Source of the DNA: Phialocephala subalpina
Taxonomy: Eukaryota; Ascomycota; Leotiomycetes; Helotiales; Mollisiaceae
DNA length: 64,000 nt
Assembly (NCBI GenBank): GCA_900073065.1
Contig: FJOG01000006.1
Span: 912,881-976,880, forward strand
Reading direction: 5' to 3'
The notes below the pieces were generated by a model. The model saw only the letters and a program-made list of their open reading frames with translations. It made no database searches and was not told the DNA's origin. Position numbers and translations under genes: made by a program. Positions 22,192 to 32,555 of this stretch are shown here, one piece after another. The number at the start of each line of letters is the position of its first letter. Within the stretch, counting starts at the first letter, position 1.

Positions 22192-23981
22192 TCATCCTAA
22201 AAGATCATCAAGACCATTCCCCAATGACTGCTGTCCTTGTGGTGGCCTCTGTTGCTGTGCCATAGGAGTCGAGCTTGTAGATGATCCAGCGCCCCAGATT
22301 CCAGCACTAGCCTTCTCCTTCGCCAATTGCCCAAGTGCAGGTCCAGAGGTTGGTGTGCTGGTCTTCTTGATACCTGCACTTGCCGATGACCACAGAGAGC
22401 CGAAGGCGTCTCCTCCAGGGGCTGGTTTAGAACCGGGAGGAGACTTGATGGAAGAGCTTGCAGAAGAAGCAGGCTTCGCTTGATTGTTCGCAGGTGCTTG
22501 AACCGAAGTAAAGTAGTTTGGCTGAGAACCTTGGTAGCCGGTAGGTTGTGGTCGTGGTTGTTGGACCACTGCCGGAGGTGAGAACGCGGAATAGTTGACT
22601 GGTGTTGCGGTTGTGCTAGTTGCTGGTGAAATGGATGAGAACCCCACCAGATCAGTCAAGTTGGCTGCTTTAGGGGCGGACACTGGCTGAGGAGCGGCGT
22701 ATTGTGTTGTAGAGGTGGTGGTAGCAGTAGGAGCGGCGGTAGGGAACGAGGGTGCGGAGGTTTGTCCGGAGGGGGTGGCAGATTGGAAGTCGTCGAAATC
22801 ATCGTCATCTACCACGGCGTTGGAAGCTGCAGGTGCAGCAATAGGAGCAGATGTGGTTGGAATAGGGTCGTCGAAAGAGAATAGGTCGACTTCTGGTTCC
22901 TTCTTCTTCGGTGGTTCCGGCTTCTTTGCTGCCGCTCTCTCTGTCGTTTTCCGTCGGCTCGAAGAAGATGATGATGATGTGTTCTCGGCCTGCCGTCTTG
23001 ATGGTGCAGCGACTGCCCCTTCATCGTATTCATCGTACTCGTCGAATCTGTCTCTGCGGCCGGTTGCTGAATGATCACGGCTACCAGAGTCTTGGAAGTC
23101 ACTTGTCTGTCCTCCAAATCCACCTCCATCGCCATAGACTCCACCACTATATCCACCATATCCTCCACCTCCACTGCCGCTGCCAGCCTCTTCGCTGCCG
23201 AATCCGCCGTATCTGCTGCTGCTGGAAAGTCCTCCGCCCAAACCTGCTCCACCTTCAACTCCAGTATACTTATTTCGAGTTGCCCTGGCCTTCTTTCGTT
23301 CTGCTCGGATTTTGTCAACATCGCTGAGAAGTTCCGCAAGTTCCTTGGCTCTGTTTCTGACATTGACACCTTGATCTTTGCCATTGGCATCGATGAAGTG
23401 GAATTGTCTCAGCATCTTCAGTAGAGTGAGATGTGACCGCGCATCATCAATAACACGCTCTGAGCCATTCTTGATTAAGAATTCGAGTAGTTGTAAAGCC
23501 TTGTAGATCTGTCTCCATTCCTCGGCGGCCTTCTCAGTAAATCGCTTGTATATCATGGGCATGATCTCGTTGAGTAGCTGGCTGTAATGTGTGTCAGCAG
23601 ATTAGACATTAACATAGCTGATATATATGACTGACTAGTTATATGTTCCATTAGCAATTTCTTGCATGAGACTTGAACTAGCACCCTGCCCAGGAAGTTA
23701 GCATTCCGGGTCTGTCTGTATGCCCATGAAGGTTTTCGCCCCAGGCAAAGCCTCCGAGGCATTGGTCAGCTCCAGGTGTACTGACCCATGGCTCATTGTT
23801 TGTAGCTTCTCTAACTTTCGCCTCCATTTCGGTGTAGTTCATGACGGCTATAATTTCACTGTGAGCATTCTGCCAGCTGGCGAACTCAGAACTATTTACC
23901 ATTTTGTACCTTCCGCACACCTGCTTTGAGATCGTAAAGAGTCAGGTTGGCCGCAGCCTCCTTCAAGCTGGCGAGATCCAT
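22192..23981 (-). CDS. ENT3: ENTH-domain epsin, ENT3-like
   Basis: Exons: 23981-23900, 23847-23786, 23685-23636 and 23581-22192, giving 527 residues. Residues 1 to about 140 form the ENTH domain: RKVQNAVMNYTEMEAKVREA, TNNEPWGASSSLMQEIANGT, then IYKRFTEKAAEEWRQIYKAL, QLLEFLIKNGSERVIDDAR and a basic end. The rest is disordered: Gly/Tyr-rich (about 165-215), then Pro/Ala/Gln-rich. FSFDDPIPTTSAP and the acidic VVDDDDFDDFQSA resemble the gamma-ear-binding motifs of Ent3 and epsinR. No ubiquitin-interacting motif or NPF repeat is seen, which favours Ent3 over Ent1/2. It should act in clathrin traffic between trans-Golgi and endosome by binding phosphoinositides, adaptors and SNAREs. Confidence 0.9.
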
Positions 23982-25196
23982 GATGGCAGTAGCAGAAATA
24001 TTAATAAATTGCGGTGTTGAGAGTGCGCCTGGATTTATTTGCGTTGCGCTTCAATTGAGGATGGAGATGGATGTGAGAGCCAGCGCGCCAAGATCCCTGA
24101 AACCCGGGATAGTCTATAGTCACGTGATAACATAAACAAAATCCATGGATCTGTTTTGACTGAATGAGAATGAACCATATAGACCATTACTAGAGGAACA
24201 ACATTATCGTACGGACACGCCGTTGAGTTGGGACGGAGTATGGACAATAGGGGTAGAATGTTGACGATAAGCCCGGATATCAAGCTAACCCCTGCCCCCC
24301 TAAACGGGAGAGAAAAAATCGAAGCATCGACATCTGAGCTGTTCTTCTTCTCATCCATCAACCACTTCTGTACCAACATCAACTGCATCAATTTGAGCTC
24401 AGAGCGATTCTTCACATTCTCAATTGTATTCATTGTACTTTAAAAGCTGTCGTGTCCTTCCCAACAAGGCCTAATAGTTCCTTCGAAGCTCTACTCTCTG
24501 ATCAACTTTCCGAGGTATGTACCGCACCGTTTCTTCAGACGCATGTAACCTGCACATCCAACCATCGGCGGTGTTTGGGAAGTGGAAGTTGGCTTGGTGA
24601 AAAGCTGCATGATGCGGGGGGCGGACTGAAGCAGCTCTTTCACACGACGGGCTTACGGGCTTGGTGATCGAAGCCAAAGTTGTCCCTCATCTCCAGCTTT
24701 CTTGCCGCAGCGGGAGCTCCCAGCACTTAGTTGCCGAAAGGTCGTCAGGATGAAGTCATTGAAAAGTCAATGAACTGTCAAAGCACCCCCTATTTTTCTG
24801 ATGGGATCCTCTTTTCGTATTGCCGGTAATCTCGGGTCGTCTGTGGCTCAAAGAATGTCGGTGGATGAAAAGTCGGAAGTCGTTGGAAGCAAGGGGTCGA
24901 GTGGTGGGTGGCTTGGGGGAGGCAATGGACCAAGAGAGCTTCCTGAAACTGCATGCAACAGCCCTTGGCAGCCATGAGGCATGAGCTGAGCTCTTCCCTG
25001 GCTCACACTCACAGCACGCAATGGACCGCAGCTCAATGACCACCAGGGCCCCTCCTTCACGCTTCTCGCGCTTTCGTGCCCCTCACCATCTCTCCGATCC
25101 TGTCAGAATCCTGGAATTCTTTGGATTGCCCGAAGGAGGCGAACGAACGAGACAGCTAACGCTAACCCGTATCCAGACAAGCGCCTTTTCAGCAAT
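23982..25196. other. divergent promoter region, ENT3 / cyclophilin
   Basis: These 1.2 kb separate divergent genes. A CACGTGATAA word lies at 24121, about 140 bases before the ENT3 start. The stretch just before 25197 is C/T-rich, typical of highly expressed fungal promoters. No protein in the short open frames is recognisable. Confidence 0.5.
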
Positions 25197-26068
25197 ATGC
25201 CCCTCCTAAAACCCCGCCATTTCTCTCTCGCAACAAAATCCTTTTCCAATCCCAATTCATCCTTCATCTACAAAACTTCCACACGCAACTTCTCCGTCAC
25301 CAAAAATACGATGGCCATTAAGACTGCAAGTTTCCCATCGATATGCAACAAGATCTTACCGTTTATGAAGCTGACAATTGTAGTTCTTCGACGTTACCTG
25401 GGAGGGCCCAGTTCTCGATGCCTCCGGGAAACAAACATCTAAGGTCGCAGGTACGTGAACAATCCATCTCTTCCAAACTCAATGGCTTTCACTATCATCA
25501 CTATCATCAATATCATGATGTTGTTGTGTTGAAGTTGAGTTTGATGATACCCCTCTTCATCACCTCATTGTGTTGTTGACGTCGTCTGCGGGTTACCCCA
25601 CCTAGCATCATACTATTCAAGAGCTGACCTTTATATCCATCACAGAACAATCTGGCCGCATCAACTTCCTCCTCTATGACGATGTAGTCCCAAAGACCGC
25701 TGAGAACTTCCGTGCCCTCTGCACTGGTGAGAAGGGTTACGGTTACGCCAACTCCTCATTCCACCGCATCATCCCTCAATTCATGCTTCAGGGTGGTGAC
25801 TTCACTCGTGGCAACGTACGTCCATCAACATCAATACATACATATCGGTAGCTCACAATTGCATAGGGTACTGGTGGCAAGTCCATCTACGGTGAGAAGT
25901 TCGCCGACGAGAACTTCTCTCGCAAGCACACCAAGCCAGGACTTCTCTCCATGGCCAACGCTGGTCCCAACACGTAAGCAGTGCACAAACCCTCCTCTCA
26001 AAACACAACTGACCCTTCATCTCCACAGCAACGGCTCCCAATTCTTCATCACCACCGTCGTCACCAGC

Positions 26069-26103
<35 letters not shown>

Positions 26104-26215
26104 TGCTGACCAAGAGTCATTGGCCGTCGTCAAGGCTCTCGAGGCCACTGGCAGCGGTAGCGGAAAGGTCCAATACAACAAGAAGCCAACCATCGTCAAG
26201 TCTGGTGAATTGTAA
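25197..26215 (+). CDS. cyclophilin-type peptidyl-prolyl isomerase with mitochondrial and cytosolic starts
   Basis: Exons: 25197-25325, 25384-25450, 25646-25815, 25867-25973 and 26029-26215. From ATG 25197 the product has 219 residues; from the in-frame ATG 25311 it has 181. The extra 38 residues are Ser/Arg/Lys-rich with no acidic residue ([25 protein letters not shown]), a good mitochondrial presequence. The core starts [17 protein letters not shown] and has [35 protein letters not shown] and [12 protein letters not shown], with the catalytic Arg and the cyclosporin-contacting Trp. One gene making both forms is known for Neurospora cyclophilin. The first intron (25326-25383) starts with GCAAGT, so it is a GC-AG intron; a GT donor cannot keep the frame. 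Confidence 0.95.
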
Positions 26216-26877
26216 ATTGGTCAATAGTGCTGGGGAAGTCCTTCATTATGCTTGAGCGCTTGCTTTCGGGTTCCTAAGATGCTCGCATGTTGGTGGTTGG
26301 TTTGGTGGGGGAAGAAAACGTTGAGTCGATGCATTAGCAATGACGCCTGATTCTACACATTCGTCTTCTACCATCTGTGATTCGTCAAATGAACCAATTG
26401 TGTGATATGCAAGTCATCATTTCCATGCGCCATTCAGGTTTCTTTTCCTTTGATGATCAACACTACTGGTCATGTATCACCAACTCGCATCCCGTGCCTG
26501 TCACCTCGACACATACAAGCCACGAGTCTCTGCAAGCACTTCAACTCTACTGTCTGGAAAGACTACTTCGCCGACTGTGATAAAGGTGAGAGCTTGTGGG
26601 AATCTGCTGAAAAGTTGTCAGAGCTATAGGATTCGAATGCATCACGAAAACTGGTATATTTGGTGCATCAGATTTTGACGGCGGAATTGAAAGTTGTCTT
26701 ATAATTTCTTTTTGCATTCTACATGATTAGACCAATGCTTCCTGATGTGCATTTATGAGTCCGTGGTATCTTCCCAAACTCCAAGCCAGTCCACGCTATG
26801 TATAAAAGTCAAAATTCTCCATCCCGCGCCCTTCTCTATACCCTCTTCCCATTTACCCAGCCGTGCCAACCTTCCGC
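26216..26877. other. convergent 3' region
   Basis: These 662 bases lie between the cyclophilin stop and the RPC34 stop. The open frames are short and unrecognisable. They are probably the 3' untranslated regions of two convergent genes. Confidence 0.5.
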
Positions 26878-28069
26878 TCACAAACCCAGCCAGTCGTTGA
26901 AGTACTCGCAATTAGAAGGTCCAACCGGTCCACCCTCCTCGCAGAGATCAAAGACAGGGCATCTACCACAAGGAGCTTCCGTCAAGACGCTTCCCCGATC
27001 ATCTTCACTCAGCAGACTCCTCCTCAAAGCTCGATACGCCTTCCCCTCTCCAGTAATCACCATCTCAATCCTATCATCAAAGACCATGACATCCAACAAC
27101 TGCTGCAGCTCATTCGCCGTCAACGTCTGCGAGAAATAATTCCCCTTTTCGATCCAAACCGTCAACTCATCCAACGTCGGATACTTCTGATACCCAGCCG
27201 GCATTGGTAAATGCTTCTCGTAGGCGATCATTCTCGTCGTCTTTTCGTCCATCTCCTCTTCAGCACCGAGTACTTGGTCTCTCTTGGCCCTGGCTTCCTC
27301 CGGACTCATCTTCCTAACCACCTTCTTCGGCGTCTTACTCGGTGGCCCATAACTCTTACTAAAATAGAACGTTCTCTTCGAAATATAATCAAAGAGAATC
27401 TTCATAACCATCTCAATAAAATCCTCATCCAGCTCTCCATCCGTGTACCAAGGACCGCCCGTTGCCCTCTCAGAAGGGGAAAGGTTGGATTTGATGTACA
27501 TTTTTCTCGCTGGGTGTTCGACGGATTTCATGTCTTGGATCATGTTTCTGGTCTTGAGTTTCTTGAGGGCGGCGGCGATGACGGCTTCGTGGAGGCCGCT
27601 GCGGATTTTGATGTTTCGCATCCATATTCCTTCATCGTTGGCTTCGTCGATGTGGCTGTAGACTATCTCTTCGTCGGAGGAGAGACCGCGGTATCTGTGA
27701 AATTCAAGTCAACTCTGTACTCATTCCTTTCTCCAACTCCTTCATAGCCCTCTCCAGACATTGTACCCTCCCAGTAGAGCAAGGTGGTAAGAAAGAAACC
27801 ATAGAAACTCACTTCTTCGCCTCATCCTCCGTCCTAATCTTCCACCCCATCCCCTCATGATGCACAACCTTCAACAACTTCTCATCCGCCAATTTCTGCA
27901 ACACCTGCAACGCCAACATAACATCATCTTTTCCCTCTGCATCATCTGGTAGGACTCCGAGATCAAAGATATCTGCTTGGTGGAATACTTGTTTTGGGTC
28001 TTCTTCTTGGAGATCGAAAAGCTGTCTGTAGATCTCCTGCCCTAGGGCAGCGATATCTGGGGCTGCCAT
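26878..28069 (-). CDS. RPC34: DNA-directed RNA polymerase III subunit RPC6 (RPC34)
   Basis: Exons: 28069-27813 and 27694-26878, giving 357 residues. The N-terminal winged helices (MAAPDIAALGQEIYRQLFD, then ALQVLQKLADEKLLKVVHH) lead to a second winged helix (EGIWMRNIKIRSGLHEAVI, LKKLKTRNMIQDMKSVEHP and KMYI). The C-terminus has the conserved Cys motif APCGRCPVFDLCEEGGPVG ending SNCEYFNDWL, which in this family binds an iron-sulfur cluster. RPC34 belongs to the RPC82-RPC34-RPC31 subcomplex that contacts TFIIIB and opens promoters of tRNA and 5S genes. The protein is nuclear. Length and motifs are normal. Confidence 0.95.
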
Positions 28070-29401
28070 TGTGGCTGTATTTTGGGTTGTAGAAGGTTTG
28101 CGCTTTTGGCAGATTTTCTGCGGGTAGAAGGAGGGTGGGCTATCGGTAGAAGAATGGCATTGAGAGATTTTGCGCAGCGTAGAAGTGCAGTTCGTGGGTT
28201 GCGTTTGCGAGGCTGGGTGTTCTCAAATTCTTTTTTGAAGCTCGAGTCATCCAAATCGCGGGGAGTTTTACGCGAGGCTAGCCCGGCTCCGATGTCCCTG
28301 AACTTCAGGAACTTTTTGAGGTACTGGTGGTAATCAATCTTTCACCACTTTTCAGACGTTCACTCGTCCTTCATTGTTCCACTGCTTCACAATGCCAACA
28401 ATCAAGCAATTTGAAACGGGCTGTGCAATCGTTCATCAGCGTTATCATATTCAATCTTGCTCAATGTTTGCAGAGTCATCTCTATCCAAAGGATCCCCAG
28501 TCAAGACCTTTCTTTGACCCAAACCCAAGCCAAACCTTCCCACAGCTCGTGAGAGTGGCGCACACCGACCACCTGGCCATCAATGCTCCGAAGATCCCAA
28601 TTCCCAGCTCCCCTATCTCATAGGCTTGCCTCGTCTTTCACAATCGCGCTTCAAGCCTCAAGTTTCACCATCCAAACGCGACCCGCCAGCGCGCCTATTC
28701 CACGGTCTCGACCAAACCTTCCAAATTCCCATCTCCCGTACGATCAAGATTAAGATCGCGGCACAATGCCGATGTCTCGGTCGTCTATCTGGTCTCGCGT
28801 TTGGCTTCCCGCGAGGCTGATGCGGATTATTGGGTGCGAGAAGTCTCGATCGTTTATGAAGCGCCTGCCAAGGTCGTGGCCTCGAGCTTTGGGACTGGTC
28901 CTATTGGATGGGTCAGCGGCTGTCATGACGGCCTGTTGTATCAGCAATTATAGAGTCATGCTTTGTGGTTTCTTTGTTAGCTGGGTTCTATTGTAGTCTG
29001 ATGTCGATCTCTCGATGTGAGAGTTGTTGGGTTCATGATGAATATTTAAGAGTGCTGAGTCCGCTGGTTTGCTTTCATCTCATCATCAGCTTTTATCATC
29101 TCGTCTACAAAACAGTCTCTTTCATATTTCTTCAGTCGCTTTTTGATCTTTCATCTCCTTGAGACGGTCTCTTCAGACATCAACATTTGGTCACTCATTG
29201 CTGCAAGCTCAGCTTACCTTCACTCAAACAACTTTTTGGATACTATCACACGCCATAACGGCAACACCAACTCCACCACCATCAACTTTCATTCCATATA
29301 GAGATCCCGTGGCCATCAACGGTATCTTATACAAACCCTTCTCGGAAAGCTACGAAACACCCACAAACACCAAACCTTCTATCTCATCACCAACCCCCAA
29401 A
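28070..29401. other. divergent intergenic region
   Basis: These 1.3 kb separate RPC34 from the MARVEL-like gene. The frame of the latter stays open back to about 29159 but holds no better start and reads as low-complexity Thr/Pro sequence, so I treat it as leader. No other gene is supported. Confidence 0.45.
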
Positions 29402-30022
29402 ATGCCAGGACCACAATTCGGAGCTCTCGGTGCTACCTTCACCGTCGTTCGAGGCATGCAAGCCGTTTCCCTCATCGCCATCATCGGTATGACAGCCAAT
29501 TTCATCGCTGAAATGGTGTCAGCGAATCAATCCCCACCTCATGTTTTGATCGGCACTCTCAGCGTCGTACGTCTTTCCACTTTCTCCTTTCCCCTTTCCC
29601 CTTTCCACCCACTAACACTATTCCAACAGACATGCATAGCAGTCCTCTACTGCTCAATCTCCTACATCCTCTACTTCGACTCCCTCCTCCCCTTCCTAAT
29701 CTCCTCTGGTCTCGACTCCATCCTCCTAATCGCCGTAATCGTCGTCGCCGTCACAATCGGAAAACCATTGTCCTACCTCGACTGTTCCTCCCTCCCCTCC
29801 TCCGGCGCTACGTCTTCGTTTTTGGATTCAGTGGGGAAGAATATGAGCAAAGTGAATTATTGGGTCTGGGCTGGAGCGAGCAAGACGACTTGTTATGAGA
29901 TGAAGAGTATTTGGGGGTTGAGCATTGCGCTTTGTGTGCTTTTTGCTGTGAGTGCGGTGGTGGGTGCTTGTTTGTGGAAGCGGATTCAGGTGTTCTCAGC
30001 CCCGAAGGATGTTGAGAACTGA
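29402..30022 (+). CDS. MARVEL-like four-helix membrane protein
   Basis: Exons: 29402-29566 and 29630-30022, giving 185 residues. The 63-bp intron has a textbook ACTAAC branch point and CAG end; because it is 3n long and stop-free, the unspliced frame also stays open. The start MPGPQFGALG sits in CAAAATGCC, a good fungal context. Four hydrophobic segments are visible: VSLIAIIGMTANFIAEMV, CIAVLYCSISYILYF, GLDSILLIAVIVVAVTIG, and LSIALCVLFAVSAVVGACLW near the end. This is the layout of fungal MARVEL domain proteins, thought to work in membrane apposition or eisosome-like domains. Function here is unknown. Confidence 0.75.
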   Translation: MPGPQFGALGATFTVVRGMQAVSLIAIIGMTANFIAEMVSANQSPPHVLIGTLSVVRLSTFSFPLSPFHPLTLFQQTCIAVLYCSISYILYFDSLLPFLISSGLDSILLIAVIVVAVTIGKPLSYLDCSSLPSSGATSSFLDSVGKNMSKVNYWVWAGASKTTCYEMKSIWGLSIALCVLFAVSAVVGACLWKRIQVFSAPKDVEN

Positions 30023-31118
30023 GTTCTCGGATGTTAATAGCTTGGCTGATGAGAAGTGAGAGGCGAAAAAAGAAGAATTGGGAGGAATGATTTAGACGGG
30101 AATGGGAAAGACGGAAGGAGAAGGCAACTGGAGGAGCCTCAACGGCACAACAAAAACATTGGGTACCCGGTAATACTTGCTGTTTTTCTAATGAGGAGTT
30201 TTCTGTCCGGACTCAAGGTCCTAATAATGACAATAGACACGCGTTTCTATTCCACCTCTCTCCTCTGAAATGCGTGCTTTAGTAATTCTTCCTTGTAATA
30301 ACTCCTTTATGCAACTTCCAATCCCACAGTAGGGCCATAATGTACAATCTGCGATTTCTCAACGTCCTCATCGGTCCACTTGCAGCGGAGCTCAAGACCA
30401 TTTCTTATTTGAGCAATCAAACTTGGCGCCGGGTCGATGATATACCAATGTTCTGCCAGCCGTGGCACATCAGGATGATAGCCTGGAGACTGATCTCGAA
30501 TCCACGCCGGTTGTGGCTCGGGTACAATATATCACATAGGTGGTTGTTGTTGAATGGAAGAAGGTTCGAGGATGGGAAAACCTCTACTTAAGCTCCGTTC
30601 CTTCCTCTTCTGGTAGTGGTTCGCTCCTTCCTCGACAACCATTTCGAGACCGCCCTGGGCTGCCGGGATATTCAGAACTCGAGCTCAACTTTTGAGCATG
30701 TATTGTCTCAATCATGCAGCTTTGACTGGATTTTCGAGGAGGTCTACCGTCCCTGAGATACAGCATTTGGTTCTGTAGCCATACACTCGATCAAGGGAAG
30801 TCATCCGTCAACGTGTCCTCAAATTGTTCTAGCACAGCTGGGGAATTGGAGGTTGAAAATACTTTCTTTCTCTTCCTTGAACTGTTGGAGATGTGTGCCC
30901 TGGGATTTGACTGCCCAGGATCTACAAGGACATTGAGATGTATTTCGCGAGCACCCCACTTGGGTAAGCAGACTTAAGTTGAGATCAAGCCACTCAATCA
31001 GAGTAACTCAAGTAAGCAGAGAATTCCAAGATTGTCCACACAGGGATGGGACATTGGAGTTTGAAAACACTTGTTCTTGCCTCTATGTCTCTTAGCACAA
31101 TTCTGCCCAACTCAACAA
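30023..31118. other. intergenic, no supported gene
   Basis: About 1.1 kb without a convincing reading frame. The longest frames (about 80 codons) have no domain and no splice partners. Confidence 0.45.
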
Positions 31119-32212
31119 CTACGTCGGCATCTCGCTAGTCCCATGCCATTCCTCCATCTCCATTGTCCTTATCCTTATTGTCTTCTGCTCCCCAATGGCT
31201 AGCTCCACGGGTTGGAATGTGTATTGCGCCACTTCTTTATCTTCATGGCGACTTGTCTCAGCAGACAGCCCAACAATCGGCATTTTTTTCTTCTTGTGTC
31301 GTCTCCACGCGAATACCGCAACACCAAGCAGTATTAGAACACCAAGCATAGCACCAACAGCAATTACCGCCTTAGTAACAGTCGATAATCCGCTAGAAGA
31401 CTTAGAAGATTGGGTCGTACCTGGAGTCGTGGTCGCAGTCGTGGTCGCAGTCACAGTCACAGTCGGACTTTGGCTTACCGAAGATATCGACAACTCGCAG
31501 ACGAAGAGAATGTTGTTAAGCTCGAGGCTGTTGTGGTGTAAAGACTCAATTCATCCCGTTGAAACTCGTCCCCTCAATCACCGTCCGACTCGTCGTATCG
31601 CTCACATTAAACCCGCCCGCCTTCGCCACCACACCCGTCTTTCCCACGTACGTACTCAGACATCCAAAATATGCAGGATCGCTAGACGTATAACTGAAAC
31701 TCCTTTTAATCTCATCAGCTAAGTCTCCCAACTCTAGAAATAGAAGTACATACGAAGAACAACAAGTAACAGTAGTCACCTCTGCCCCAAGCAAAATCGG
31801 ACTCTGCGTCCCATATCCCTCAGGACAAGCACCAGGACTAAAAACCCTGCTGATCGAACCACGACCAGAGCGTTCGAAACCGGGTGGGAAACATTCCGTG
31901 TCCATGAATCCTGCTAGCGCGTTTTGGGGAAGGAGGCCAGCGGTGATGCCGTTGTAGGTTGAGGGTTCGTAGGTCCGACTTTTGGATCATGAGGCTGGTG
32001 CTGTGAAGATTATTGAGAGGGGGACTGTGGTTGTTATGGTTGAGCGCGGGGTGTGGCAGCGGCGGCTGTAGCCATTGTAGGTGTGGAGATGGCGACGGAC
32101 AAGATGGGTTGATTGAGAGACTGAAGGTATGTAGGACATCCAGACAGGAAGAGTCGACGCGAAAGGAGAGCAAGAGGAGGAGGAATAGAGACGCTCGGGG
32201 AAGAGGTTGCAT
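31119..32212 (-). pseudogene. disrupted stalked single-pass membrane protein
   Basis: Pieces of a familiar fungal cell-surface layout occur in order but not in one frame. A signal-peptide-like start lies at 32212 (MQPLPRASLFLLLLLSFR). A Thr-rich segment TITTTVPLSIIFTAPAS ends in an in-frame TGA at about 31989, and the same frame continues SKSRTYEPSTYNGITAGLL to SPGACPEGYGTQSP and VTTVTCCSS. After a good intron come FSYTSSDPAYFGC and SDTTSR, then a frame change. The last part (31493-31119) has a Thr/Ser stalk, the helix AVIAVGAMLGVLILLGVAVF, the stop-transfer WRRHKKKK and a cytosolic tail. In related proteins, as I recall them, a Cys stands where the TGA is. At least two lesions suggest a pseudogene. 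A complex splice pattern is the alternative. Confidence 0.55.
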
Positions 32213-32555
32213 GTGTCGCCGAACTTGAGCCCCATTTTTAGATGAGCAGCGGTTACAGAGCTTCAACATTGCAGTGAAACATAAATGAACGAGTCAAACG
32301 CACAGGATTGTTATGTCGTAACTAGGGCTGAAGCTGTGAAACTGCACAATTAGGCGTATCGTGTGACAGACATTGAGCAGCTGAAGATCGTGGACATTCG
32401 AAAAGGAAAAGAGGCGAAACCAAAAAAATACTAAAAAAAATCCTAAGCGATGCTTTCTGTTCTGAAGCTTATTAATCACCTCAGCTGGGGGTTCTGGAAT
32501 GCGAGGATGCCAGGCCGTAAGATATTTCCCTAGACCGCAGCTTCTGCAAACCAAA
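32213..32555. other. intergenic
   Basis: These 343 bases lie between the disrupted membrane-protein gene and the CFT1 stop, on the same strand. They contain an A-rich tract (about 32414-32442) compatible with the CFT1 3' untranslated region. No gene is seen. Confidence 0.5.

Noticed and set aside
22715..23424. Plus-strand Gly/Ser/Val-rich frames
   Set aside because: Antisense to the low-complexity part of ENT3, where all frames stay open.
29159..29401. N-terminal extension of the MARVEL-like protein
   Set aside because: The frame is open but Thr/Pro low complexity without an ATG in good context; the ATG at 29402 directly precedes the conserved hydrophobic part.
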